Shown piece after piece: positions 36,063 to 45,616 of a DNA stretch of 64,000 nt. Origin of the DNA: Sphingobacterium sp. LZ7M1 (lineage in GTDB: Bacteria; Bacteroidota; Bacteroidia; Sphingobacteriales; Sphingobacteriaceae); contig NZ_CP101134.1 of assembly GCF_024296865.1 (NCBI RefSeq), positions 2,356,001 through 2,420,000 of the forward strand. The letters run 5' to 3'. The position numbers and the translations under genes are program-made. The notes beneath the pieces were generated by a model that saw only the letters and a program-made list of their open reading frames with translations, searched no databases and was not told the DNA's origin. How positions within the stretch are numbered: the stretch's first letter is position 1; each line of letters begins with the position of its first letter.

Positions 36063-37487
36063 TTACCAGCCAGTATTTTGAACCATATCTGGTGTCTGAA
36101 TCAATTGATTATCTGGAATAGGGAACAGATAATGTTTAGCAACGAACGGTTTGCCGGCAGCTTTCATCGCTGCTTCGGCTTGTTTGGTCCTTACCAAATC
36201 AAACCAACGATCATGTTCCATAGCCAACTCTAAACGACGTTCCTTCCAGATCGCTTGACGGATGGCTACTTGGCCTGAAGCTGTTGAATTAGCCAGCTTA
36301 ACACGAGAGCGAACAGCATTCAAAGCTGTCAAGGCTTCGGATGTATTGCCCAATTCATTGGCAGCTTCTGCTTTGATTAAGTAGATTTCACCTAAACGTA
36401 AGTACCTAAGGTTTTTATCTGTATCGCCAGCTCCACCATTTGCAGATGAATAGGCCTTTTCGTTGTACATTTCATTCTCGGTATTTCCGATTAGTAAACC
36501 ATCAAACATGGTTTCATTTCTGAAAATAATGGTAGCATCGCGGCGGATATCATCTTTCTCCGCATTGAAAGCATCCAATAAGTTTTGAGACGGTGTATTG
36601 AATCCCCAACCAATTCCAGCAGCTCCACCACGTGGACCTTGAGTTTGCGAGTATTGTTGTATACCGTGGGCAATTGAAGACCCTCTAGCCTGAACTTCGA
36701 ATAGAGATTCGGACCCGTTTTCACCTGCAAGTCTCCAGATCTTGGCGTAATCAGGCTCTAAAGAATATTCTCCAGAACTAATTACTGCTTGTGCCAAATC
36801 AAATGCTTGCTGCCATTTTCCTTGATATAGATATACCTTAGATAATAATCCTTGAGCAGCACCTTTAGTAGCTCTACCCAAATCTTTAGCGGCATATTTG
36901 GACTTATCAGGAAGGTTATTGATTGCAAACTGAAGGTCAGCTTCAATGTATGCATACACTTCAGCCTGAGGAGCCCTAATGATCAGGTCTTTCTCCTGGA
37001 TAGGAACATCGCCCCAGCCACGAACTAACCAGAAATAATTCAAAGCTCTCAAGAACCTTGCTTCACCGATATACCTGTTTTTCAAGGTTTCATCCGTCAA
37101 ACCATATTCTTCTGTGTATTGAATGGAATTGGTCGCTCTACCTATAGACTTGTACCATTGTTCCCATAAAGCTGCAAATGAACCAGCAGTAGAGGTGTAG
37201 GTTAGGTTATCTAAGATATCTTTGTCACCACCAGTATCTGTAGGTGAAGAACCTTTATCTGAATTATCCGAAATGATTTCTGTAATCCCCAAGAAGGAGA
37301 ATCCATAATTCCAGTCCGTGAACATCCCATAGATACCATTCACTAATACTTCGGGAGAGTAATTTTCATTACTGTCTTCAGCTTCAATTACTTCCTGGGA
37401 TGGCACGTCTAAAAAATCCTTGGAACAGCCAGTCATCAAAAGACCTGCAGCTGCCAATAATGCTATATTTAAATTTCTAAATTTCAT
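36063..37487 (-). CDS. SusD/RagB-like glycan-binding lipoprotein
   Basis: 474-aa SusD homologue, the surface lid that captures glycan for its SusC partner. The lipobox LLMTGC (Cys ~21) is followed by KDFLDVPSQEVIEAE, the standard SusD opening. TPR-like helices (RFLRALNYFWLVRGWGDVP at ~140) and a C-terminal LEMAMEHDRWFDLVRT-type segment (read as ERRLELAMEHDRWFDLVR) complete the family profile. It starts 18 bases after the SusC stop. Confidence 0.95.
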   Translation of the reverse strand: MKFRNLNIALLAAAGLLMTGCSKDFLDVPSQEVIEAEDSNENYSPEVLVNGIYGMFTDWNYGFSFLGITEIISDNSDKGSSPTDTGGDKDILDNLTYTSTAGSFAALWEQWYKSIGRATNSIQYTEEYGLTDETLKNRYIGEARFLRALNYFWLVRGWGDVPIQEKDLIIRAPQAEVYAYIEADLQFAINNLPDKSKYAAKDLGRATKGAAQGLLSKVYLYQGKWQQAFDLAQAVISSGEYSLEPDYAKIWRLAGENGSESLFEVQARGSSIAHGIQQYSQTQGPRGGAAGIGWGFNTPSQNLLDAFNAEKDDIRRDATIIFRNETMFDGLLIGNTENEMYNEKAYSSANGGAGDTDKNLRYLRLGEIYLIKAEAANELGNTSEALTALNAVRSRVKLANSTASGQVAIRQAIWKERRLELAMEHDRWFDLVRTKQAEAAMKAAGKPFVAKHYLFPIPDNQLIQTPDMVQNTGW

Positions 37488-37505
37488 GTTGTCGTCATTA
37501 ATTAA

Positions 37506-40500
37506 TTAGAACTGAACATTGATACCAAACAAGAAGTTTCTTGTAGTAGGGTATGCCGATAACTCAATACCTGAAGTCAATGCAGGATTACCATCGCTAG
37601 CAATCTCTGGTGAGAAACCAGTGTACTTGGTAAACATAAATGGATTCTGCGCTGTGAAATATAACCTCATGTTTGAAGTAGAGTTATATAACTTTTTGAA
37701 GGTATATCCTAGGGTAATGTTATTGATCCTGAAATAATTACCAGACTCTAAGTAATAACTAGAAGCATATGAATCTCTATCAGCTCCTGGATCGGTGTTA
37801 GATTTGTTATCTGCTGTCCAACGGTTGTTGAAAGTATCCTCAGTGATGTTTTCACCACCATTGATCCTAGTTCCTTTCAATGCATTGTAGATCTTGTTAC
37901 CTGCAACACCATATCCTGAAAGGGAGAAATCAATCGCTTTGTAGTTGATACCTAGGTTCACACCGTAAGTAGAAGTTGGCATATACGATCCGAAGAATAC
38001 TTTATCCCTGTTGTCGATTACACCATCATCATTTTGATCCTTATAGCGTAAGTGACCAGGACGAGGGGTACCATATTTTGCATTGTTCGCAATTTCATCG
38101 GTATTTTGCCAAACACCATCGGTCTCCCACATCCACCAACCGTAGATTGGCTGCCCAGATTTGATCTGCTTAGTGATCTGACCATTCGCAAGACTACCAC
38201 CGATAGCTCCGTCATAAGCTGCTTTTACATCAGTCAACTCATTGTGGTTGTAAGAGTAGTTAACTCCGATATTGTAATTAAAGTCCTCAGAAACAGAGTT
38301 AGCCCAGTTTAAGATCACTTCAATACCTTTGTTTCTTACCTTACCACCGTGATCGTAGAAGTTATTGGCGAAAGGAGAGTTCAAGATTGGCTGAACGTTC
38401 ATCAGTACATTTGTATTCAACTTGTTGTAGAAATCTACGGAACCCGAAAGTTTTCTATTGAACATTTCAAAATCCAAACCTACACCAGTTTCTTGAGTTT
38501 TCTCCCAAGTCAATGGTAATGCAGGGCTACCAAAAGCTGCTCCTAATACTAGGTCTTGACCAGGGCCAAATACGTAGTTGTAGTTTGAACTTCCTTCAGC
38601 AGTCAATAATTGAGAAACGTTCAATGGAATATCTTGGTTTCCTAATACACCCCAGTTTGCTCTTAATTTCAAGAAATTCAATACGGTATTGTCTTTCATG
38701 AAATCTTCATTGGAGATGGTCCAACCTAAACCAAATGAAGGGAAGGTCGCATAGTAGTTACCTGTGTTTCTGAATACACTTGATCCATCACGTCTGATGG
38801 TCGCTGTTGCATAATATTTACTGTTGTAGTTATATTGAACACGACCGAAATAAGAAGCTAATGCTCTTGGTGTATAATAAGTTTGGTTCAACACCTTGGT
38901 ATAATCTGCTGAAGCCATGTCTATGTTCCAATATTGCTCCAAAACAGGCAGGTCATATCCAGTTCCTGAAAGCATATTTGAAATATTAGATTTCTCCCTA
39001 GAGAAACCGGCAACTGCGTTTACTTGATGACCATTGAAGTTTTTGTCAAATGTCAAGAAGGTTTCCCATTGCCATCTGAAATCTTCGTTCTTTTTGTACA
39101 TCAAGCTGTTGTTTGCATATTGAGTGACATTTGGATTGTCATTTTTCAATTTATTGAAATCAGCCTCTGTACGAAGTGGATTGCCATTTAACCATGCATC
39201 TTTGATATCAGTAAAAGATCTTTCATTGCTGAAGATCTTAGTTCCACCGATACGTGAATTGATCTTTAAGAAATCAAAGATTTGATATTCCGCTTCGATA
39301 CCACCTTGAAGACGAGTATTGTTCAACAATTGATTAGCTCTTTGGATTGCATAAACAGGGTTACCGATCGAGTTCAAGTTACCAGTAGTTTCACCAGGTT
39401 GAGTTTGGTATCCAGCAACACCAGTTGAAGAATTGTAAATTGAAGTACCATAACGACCGTTGTCAAACATAACTGGAGCCAATGGAGTCTGACGGTAGGC
39501 ATCATTAAATGCACTGAAAGGTTTTGGCGTAGATTTATTGAATGAAAGGTTTAAGGTTTGGATAAACTTAAGTTTGTTATCCAAAAACTTGTAGGTATTG
39601 TTGTTTCTAATGGTATTTCTAGTGAATTTAGAACCGTCGATAATACCTTGTTCAGTGAAATTATTTGCACTGAAGAAATAGTCTACAATTTCAGATCCAC
39701 CAGAAATATTGATGGAGTTATTGAATACGGTACCATTTTGCAAGATTTCATCAAACCAATCCGTATTATTTGCTTGGTTTGCCGCCAATAAAGTACCTCT
39801 TCCGATTCCCTGAATATTTTCGTTATAATATTGGATATATTGGGAAGCATCAGCCATCTTAACACGGTTCAACATGTTTTTCATACCTGCATAGCCCTCG
39901 TAGCCAATCTTAACAGAACCAACTCTACCTTTTTTGGTAGTAACCATGATTACACCGTTCGCAGCACGAACACCATAAATGGAAGCAGAAGAAGCATCTT
40001 TCAATACGTTAATGGATTCGATGTCTGCAGGGTTGATTGAATTAAGGTTATCAGTTGGGAAACCATCCACGATATACAATGGATTTCTTCCCCCTAATGC
40101 TGTTCCTAGACCGCGGATAGTAACTTGTGGGGTAGAACCTGGAGCTTCTGAAGCTGTTACGTTCAAACCAGCTACTTTACCTTGAATAGACTGCATAGCT
40201 GACATGGCTGGTTGTTTCACGATTTCTTCAGCCTTAACGCTTCCAATGGAACCCGTTAAGTCTACTTTCTTCTGTGTACCATAACCGACAACCACAACCT
40301 CTTCTAAAGCCATGTTCTCGTCGTCTAAGAAAACATTGATTTGATCTTTGTCGCCAACTGCGATGCTTTGCGACACGTATCCTATAAAAGAGAATACCAA
40401 TGAATCAGTAGGGCTAGCCTCTAAGCTAAAACGGCCTGCCTCATCCGTCTGAGCTCCTCCTGATTTACCACTTATAGAAACGGAAACTCCAGGCAAAGCA

Positions 40501-40607
40501 ATCATGCTTTGGCTGTCCTTTACCGTACCTGTAACGGTTTTGCTTTGACCGTATAGCCATGTAAAGCTGATAAGGAAAACAAAGGTCAGTGTAAATAACT
40601 TCCTCAT
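37506..40607 (-). CDS. SusC/RagA-like TonB-dependent transporter
   Basis: 1033-aa outer-membrane transporter that imports oligosaccharides with energy from TonB. The signal peptide covers ~20 residues. A CarboxypepD_reg-like domain (~22-95: VTGTVKDSQSMIALPGVSV) is followed by the TonB box region and plug (VVVGYGTQKKVDLTGSIGSV, RGLGTALGGRNPLYIVDG, AASIYGVRAANGVIMVTTKKG-like) and the 22-strand barrel ending in FLFGINVQF. There is no N-terminal STN signalling extension, so regulation is not by anti-sigma contact. It is the first gene of the PUL transcript. Confidence 0.96.
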   Translation of the reverse strand: MRKLFTLTFVFLISFTWLYGQSKTVTGTVKDSQSMIALPGVSVSISGKSGGAQTDEAGRFSLEASPTDSLVFSFIGYVSQSIAVGDKDQINVFLDDENMALEEVVVVGYGTQKKVDLTGSIGSVKAEEIVKQPAMSAMQSIQGKVAGLNVTASEAPGSTPQVTIRGLGTALGGRNPLYIVDGFPTDNLNSINPADIESINVLKDASSASIYGVRAANGVIMVTTKKGRVGSVKIGYEGYAGMKNMLNRVKMADASQYIQYYNENIQGIGRGTLLAANQANNTDWFDEILQNGTVFNNSINISGGSEIVDYFFSANNFTEQGIIDGSKFTRNTIRNNNTYKFLDNKLKFIQTLNLSFNKSTPKPFSAFNDAYRQTPLAPVMFDNGRYGTSIYNSSTGVAGYQTQPGETTGNLNSIGNPVYAIQRANQLLNNTRLQGGIEAEYQIFDFLKINSRIGGTKIFSNERSFTDIKDAWLNGNPLRTEADFNKLKNDNPNVTQYANNSLMYKKNEDFRWQWETFLTFDKNFNGHQVNAVAGFSREKSNISNMLSGTGYDLPVLEQYWNIDMASADYTKVLNQTYYTPRALASYFGRVQYNYNSKYYATATIRRDGSSVFRNTGNYYATFPSFGLGWTISNEDFMKDNTVLNFLKLRANWGVLGNQDIPLNVSQLLTAEGSSNYNYVFGPGQDLVLGAAFGSPALPLTWEKTQETGVGLDFEMFNRKLSGSVDFYNKLNTNVLMNVQPILNSPFANNFYDHGGKVRNKGIEVILNWANSVSEDFNYNIGVNYSYNHNELTDVKAAYDGAIGGSLANGQITKQIKSGQPIYGWWMWETDGVWQNTDEIANNAKYGTPRPGHLRYKDQNDDGVIDNRDKVFFGSYMPTSTYGVNLGINYKAIDFSLSGYGVAGNKIYNALKGTRINGGENITEDTFNNRWTADNKSNTDPGADRDSYASSYYLESGNYFRINNITLGYTFKKLYNSTSNMRLYFTAQNPFMFTKYTGFSPEIASDGNPALTSGIELSAYPTTRNFLFGINVQF

Positions 40608-40645
40608 ATAACAAATGGTTTAATTGAGTGAATAATGTTTAGTAA

Positions 40646-40670
40646 GTAAAAAAGTGTTTGTTCACTTAAC
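40646..40670. promoter_or_regulatory. Leader and promoter region of the PUL (40608-41013 gap)
   Basis: The 406-bp gap between the regulator stop and SusC is very AT-rich and must hold the PUL promoter. AAGTG-TTTGTT-CACTT (40652-40667) is a small inverted repeat about 45-60 bases upstream of the SusC ATG, and a near-consensus -7 word (CATATTTG on the minus strand) lies just beyond. AATGAGT-GGTT-ACTCATT near 40953-40970 is a hairpin after the regulator gene. I see no ORF. Confidence 0.35.
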
Positions 40671-41013
40671 AAATATGTGATGTATAAGTTTGTAATTAAA
40701 ATAATCCATATATACATTACTACTACATTCAATTTTTACTTGCTCATTTAAATGTTATATAAAAGTTATATATTTGATAACTAAATGTTTAAAACAATCA
40801 TATTCATCACAAGTTAATTAAGTTAGTGTATAAATAACACATAATTGATATTAGCGTAATGATGTAGTGATGTAGTACTGGAAAGTAAATATTTAACAAA
40901 TATTTCAAGTGTTTTTAGCAGTTCATATGCTAAAAAAGAGCAGCATTTTAGCAAATGAGTGGTTACTCATTAAGAAATTTAGCTAATGAAAATGAAATAA
41001 AAGGAGGGATGCC

Positions 41014-43872
41014 TTACAGTTCCAAAAGGAATTCAGTAAGGTTCTTATTGGTAGGTAAATTCAACTTCTTTCGCAGTCTATACCGGCGGATTTCGACGCC
41101 ACGGGTACTGATGTTCAAGAGAGAAGCTATTTCCTTGCTGGACATATTTAACCTTAAATAAGCGCATAACTTCAGGTCATTGGGAACCAAGCTAGGGTAT
41201 TCAGATTTAAGCTTCTTAAAGAAGTTCTCATGCGCTTCATTGAAGCTCTTCTCAAACAGATCCCAGTCCCGGTCATCACTATGTGCTTCATCGATCAGTT
41301 TATTTACCTTTCGCAATTGATCGTTGCTCAATTTGTTCCCACTGGAGTCATTTAGATTGGTCAGTTCATGATGCAGATTATTGAGCATCTCATTCTTATA
41401 GACAATGTTCATGGCCGCATTGGCCAATTCCCTGTTCTTACTTTCCAATTCCTGTTCCAATTGCAAGTTCTTCAAGGAAATCAATTTTTTCTCATTGGCA
41501 GCAGCCTCACGAGCCATACGTTCTTCTTGTTCTTCCAATAATTTCTTCTTGACCTTTCGCTGATGCTCCAACAACCTGTTTTCATACCATTTCTTACCGA
41601 AGTATATCACAGCAGCTAATGCAATGAAATAAGCTAGAATAGCAGGCCAACTCAGGTACCATGGCGGTAATACTTTAAATGAGACAGAGGTTATCTCAGA
41701 TTTTATACCATTAGGAGTAATAGCCCTGACCTGAAAGGTATAACTTCCAAAGGGTAGATTGGTGAAATCCTTAAATGCAATTTCCTCCCATGTAGACCAA
41801 GATTCGGTATATCCTTCCAGATAATATTGGTACTTCAATGCTGAAGAGGAATACCAAGTTGACGCAAAAGAAAACCTGATATTATTTTCCTTATTCGGGA
41901 TCTCAAGTTCATCATAAATTGAATAAGGATCAGATGTAGTGTTCCAAATACTTGTAATGATAGGTTTAGGGATGTTTTGCTGAACGGGATATTGATTGAA
42001 ATACAAGGCAAAGCCGTTATCCAAACCAATTAGAGAGAGGTTTTCATCCACATTTAATACCTGCTCATAATCGTTCATCATACGGCCTTTCAGGGAATTC
42101 CATGAACTGGAATCAATCTTTAACTTGCCATCGCTTAGAAACTGTATTTTGGCCAAATGCGACTTCTTGATAAACCAATAAGCATTATTATGGATAGGGA
42201 TTATTTTATTTGCGGAAGCAAAACTAGCCAATTGGCTGTTCAGTTCTTCATAGGGTTTGAAAGCCCTTAGGATATTGTCAAATAAGTAAAAACCGGAATC
42301 ACTTGCAAAAACAATATTATTGGCCAAATTATAGATCCCATGCAATTTGCTGCCTTTTGGCAAGCCATTATTCTCTAATTTAAATTCTAATGCATCTTGA
42401 TAGTTTGGACTTAATTTAAAACTGAAAACATTCTGTGAGTTACTCAACCAAAAGCTTTCAGGTCCAATCTGCATTATATTCCTAATTGGGTCCTTTTTAT
42501 AGGAAAACTGTTTTACAAAGCTTGCAGAAGGATCACTCTGCATCAAACTCACACCCGTATAATTAGCTTGAAGCCAATATTTAGAATCTCGCATGGAGAC
42601 AAAATCCCAAGCACCGGTAACCGAAGAAACCTGACGCATGCTATTTCCCTCAACCACAAATGTTCCATTATTGTGGCCACAGATCAGTTGACCTTTGATA
42701 TTGGCCAATTTCCATACCTGACCTTGGGAATTGGGCACGATCCTAAAATTTAAAGACTTATAATCATTGACCCCTTGCCAATCACTTACAAAGAGGCCTT
42801 GATTGGTGCCAAGATAGATCTTGTTGTCAAAGATTATCGAGCTGTAGACCGTACCGATATTACCCGTCAGGTCTGAGTAGTAATATAATGGGCTATTGAT
42901 GTCAATCCGATCAATGCCATTGTCTAGTCCGACCCAAAGATTGGATTGCTTATCTACGGCTAAGCTGAGGACCGTATTGTTCTGCAGACCATTGTTTTTA
43001 TTAATATGCTGAACAATTTCGCCGGCTTGATTGACAATGATGACTCCATTTTGAATGGTACCAAATGCATATTGGTTTCCAAAAAGCTTGACTGCATTAT
43101 TGATCTGATATTTTTTCAGCAAGTCCTGGGCTTCGGTTCTCCAAGGCTCCATGCTACCATCGGCATTCATCTTGTAAACGCCATTGCGATCAGTCCCGAT
43201 CAGTACTTCATTGGAACTATAGGGAAGCATAGCTAAAATATTATATCCTAATAGCTTATGTTTATCTTTTATCGCAATTAACTTGCTATCATTGAGTTCA
43301 TGCAAACCAGAAGGGAGTTGCTCAAAATACATCTTCCCGTTTACCTGGAAGCCAAATAAAAATGGCTCGCCATCAGCGGTGATGGTCTTGATCTGGTTGT
43401 TTTGATAGAGGTAACTTTTGGAAAAGGTATGGAAATAAATCTTATCACCATCAATGATGATCCGCCATATTTCATCATTTTTTAATGCCTGTTGATCGCT
43501 GACCAATCCGGATAAACTGCTGTATTCCATTTTCCCATAGTCGGATCGGCTCCAATAGCCAAATTCCCCAGCTCCACCTACAAATATCCTTCCTGCGGGA
43601 TCAATATTTACGCTGCGTAGACCAGCATGGTTTTTCATCCGATAAAGTTCCCATTCCTGGCCATCGTATTGAAGAAGACCTTCTGTATTCGCTGAATAGA
43701 TCATTCCTTCCGGACTCACGGCTATGCCCCAGTTTTGGTTTCCCGCGTGGTAGACAGTCTTACTGTACTGCTGCACATAAGGAGAACCGACACGCGGAAT
43801 ATTCTGACCATTTGATTCGACAAAATGACCAACAATAAATAAGATAACTAGGAAATACTTCAGCAACTTCAT
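41014..43872 (-). CDS. Membrane-spanning propeller / triple-Tyr / LuxR-type PUL regulator (SusR-like)
   Basis: 952-aa one-component regulator, start at ATG 43872 (MKLLKYFLVILF; the longer frame begins with TTG). A signal peptide leads into a periplasmic beta-propeller built of Reg_prop-type blades (~25-650; WGIAVSPEGMIYSAN, VDKQSNLWVGLDNGIDRI), a Y_Y_Y domain (~680-760) and one membrane helix (~775-795). A cytoplasmic coiled coil follows, and a LuxR-type HTH ends the protein (NMSSKEIASLLNISTRGVE). There is no kinase or receiver domain. This layout resembles SusR, which senses oligosaccharide in the periplasm and activates the adjacent SusCD operon. Confidence 0.9.
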   Translation of the reverse strand: MKLLKYFLVILFIVGHFVESNGQNIPRVGSPYVQQYSKTVYHAGNQNWGIAVSPEGMIYSANTEGLLQYDGQEWELYRMKNHAGLRSVNIDPAGRIFVGGAGEFGYWSRSDYGKMEYSSLSGLVSDQQALKNDEIWRIIIDGDKIYFHTFSKSYLYQNNQIKTITADGEPFLFGFQVNGKMYFEQLPSGLHELNDSKLIAIKDKHKLLGYNILAMLPYSSNEVLIGTDRNGVYKMNADGSMEPWRTEAQDLLKKYQINNAVKLFGNQYAFGTIQNGVIIVNQAGEIVQHINKNNGLQNNTVLSLAVDKQSNLWVGLDNGIDRIDINSPLYYYSDLTGNIGTVYSSIIFDNKIYLGTNQGLFVSDWQGVNDYKSLNFRIVPNSQGQVWKLANIKGQLICGHNNGTFVVEGNSMRQVSSVTGAWDFVSMRDSKYWLQANYTGVSLMQSDPSASFVKQFSYKKDPIRNIMQIGPESFWLSNSQNVFSFKLSPNYQDALEFKLENNGLPKGSKLHGIYNLANNIVFASDSGFYLFDNILRAFKPYEELNSQLASFASANKIIPIHNNAYWFIKKSHLAKIQFLSDGKLKIDSSSWNSLKGRMMNDYEQVLNVDENLSLIGLDNGFALYFNQYPVQQNIPKPIITSIWNTTSDPYSIYDELEIPNKENNIRFSFASTWYSSSALKYQYYLEGYTESWSTWEEIAFKDFTNLPFGSYTFQVRAITPNGIKSEITSVSFKVLPPWYLSWPAILAYFIALAAVIYFGKKWYENRLLEHQRKVKKKLLEEQEERMAREAAANEKKLISLKNLQLEQELESKNRELANAAMNIVYKNEMLNNLHHELTNLNDSSGNKLSNDQLRKVNKLIDEAHSDDRDWDLFEKSFNEAHENFFKKLKSEYPSLVPNDLKLCAYLRLNMSSKEIASLLNISTRGVEIRRYRLRKKLNLPTNKNLTEFLLEL

Positions 43873-43958
43873 ATTCTTAAGGACCAAATATAACAAAAGC
43901 TACTCATGAACATTAAAATTCTCATTGGCTACTTAAGGGAAAATCATTTAATTTGTAT

Positions 43959-44765
43959 ATGCTGAAGTTCGCAAACGCTAAAATTAACCTTGGTTTACAC
44001 ATCCGTAGCAAAAGGCAAGATGGATACCATGAACTGGAAACCATATTCTATCCAGTACATATCTATGATGTCCTTGAAATACTGCCGGCAGAAAAACTGG
44101 AACTCCAGATCTGGAATTCTGATCTCCTTGCGGATGATCAAAACCTTTGCCTTAAAGCTTTCCGTTTCCTGCAACAGGACCACCATATAGATCCTGTAAA
44201 AATTCATCTATTGAAGAACATCCCTATTGGTGCAGGTCTGGGCGGTGGATCTTCAGATGCCAGCTCAACCTTAGAGCTTTTAAACGATTACTTCAAGTTA
44301 AACTTAAGCAAGGAAATCCTGAAGCAATATGCAGCAAAGTTGGGAGCAGACTGTCCATTTTTTATTGATAATAAGGCCATGTATGCGGAAGGGATTGGAA
44401 CCGAACTCAGCGAGATCCAACTCGACCTAAGTCCATACAAGATCATAATAATCAAACCGGAAATTCACATCTCTACGGTTGAGGCATACAGCAGGGTCAG
44501 TCCTATGGTTCCAAGTGTAGACTTGCGAGAAGCGATAAAACTTCCTATTCAAGAATGGAAATATCATATCATCAATGATTTTGAAATTTCCCTCTTTGAT
44601 CGCTACCCATTAATAGGGGATATTAAAGCAAAACTTTACGAAAAAGGAGCTATCTACGCTTCAATGAGTGGGTCAGGTTCATCAGTATTCGGGATATTTG
44701 AAGAAAACGTAGACTTAAATGAATTAAATAAATACGGAAAAGTTTTTATGCCAGTTGAATTATAA
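43959..44765 (+). CDS. ispE: 4-diphosphocytidyl-2-C-methyl-D-erythritol kinase IspE
   Basis: 268-aa GHMP kinase of the non-mevalonate isoprenoid pathway. KFANAKINLGLHI opens the protein, PIGAGLGGGSSDASS (~88-102) is the ATP-binding loop, ADCPFF the third motif and SMSGSGSSVFG the C-terminal glycine-rich motif. The open frame begins at a TTG (43953), but the ATG at 43959 gives the normal start. It is divergent from the PUL regulator. Confidence 0.95.
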   Translation: MLKFANAKINLGLHIRSKRQDGYHELETIFYPVHIYDVLEILPAEKLELQIWNSDLLADDQNLCLKAFRFLQQDHHIDPVKIHLLKNIPIGAGLGGGSSDASSTLELLNDYFKLNLSKEILKQYAAKLGADCPFFIDNKAMYAEGIGTELSEIQLDLSPYKIIIIKPEIHISTVEAYSRVSPMVPSVDLREAIKLPIQEWKYHIINDFEISLFDRYPLIGDIKAKLYEKGAIYASMSGSGSSVFGIFEENVDLNELNKYGKVFMPVEL

Positions 44766-44881
44766 CATCGTAATCCACTGGCATAAACACAGTTCTTTAC
44801 AATCTCCAAATCAGTTTGAAAGTAAACATTTAGAGATGCCCCAAAGTCTAAATACTAAATACCAGCTACTAAGTACTACAA

Positions 44882-45616
44882 TTAAATAGCCTTTTTCTCG
44901 CCCAATATCCAATTTGGTTTTGGTTCCTTAAGCTTGATGATCTTATTCGTGTCTGCATACTTCATGATATGCAGGGCAGCTTCAGTGATATCATCCGTAA
45001 ACAATAATAAGTCTTGATCCTCTGGACTGATCGTTTTTGCCTCGATCATCATATCGACATGTTCCTTGATGTTTTTATGATAATCCATGCCCATAATAAC
45101 GATTGGAAATTGAGAGATCTTTTTGGTCTGTATAAGGGTCAGGGTTTCAAAGAATTCATCCAAAGTTCCAAAACCACCTGGCATAATGACAAAAGCAAAG
45201 GAATATTTACGGAGCAATTCTTTTCGGACGAAGAAATAATCAATATTTACAAACTTATCCATGTAAGGATTGTGCTTCTGTTCATGGGGCAATACAATAT
45301 TGCAGCCCACTGAATTTCCATCCACGTCCTTTGCACCCCGATTGGCCGCTTCCATTATCCCAGGGCCGCCGCCAGTCATGATGGTAAAACCTTGGTCAGC
45401 TAATTTTGCAGAAAGCTCCCGAGCCTGAACATAATAGGGATGATCTTCTCCAAAACGCGCAGATCCAAATACGGTGACACATGGACCAACGAAATGTAAG
45501 GTCCGGAATCCTTTCATAAATTGAAATACAACACCGATGGCATATTTCAATTCATTCCATCTACCTCGAGCACCTTTTAGGAAATTGATTTCCTCACGTA
45601 CAAATTTATTACTCAT
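44882..45616 (-). CDS. LOG family nucleotide hydrolase (TIGR00730 type)
   Basis: 244-aa Rossmann-fold protein of the LOG family, often misannotated as lysine decarboxylase. Family members cleave nucleoside 5'-monophosphates to base and ribose 5-phosphate (cytokinin-activating or PpnN-type). Motifs are MTGGGPGIMEAANRGA (~80-95) and MPGGFGTLDEFFETLTLIQ (~148-166), which include the catalytic Arg and Glu positions. The gene overlaps the end of the ATP-cone nuclease gene by 8 bases, indicating coupled translation of two nucleotide-handling proteins. Confidence 0.88.
   Translation of the reverse strand: MSNKFVREEINFLKGARGRWNELKYAIGVVFQFMKGFRTLHFVGPCVTVFGSARFGEDHPYYVQARELSAKLADQGFTIMTGGGPGIMEAANRGAKDVDGNSVGCNIVLPHEQKHNPYMDKFVNIDYFFVRKELLRKYSFAFVIMPGGFGTLDEFFETLTLIQTKKISQFPIVIMGMDYHKNIKEHVDMMIEAKTISPEDQDLLLFTDDITEAALHIMKYADTNKIIKLKEPKPNWILGEKKAI

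Noticed and set aside
44882..45616. Lysine decarboxylase
   Set aside because: The old database name for LOG proteins; the PGGxGTxxE motif marks a nucleotide hydrolase and no PLP site is present.
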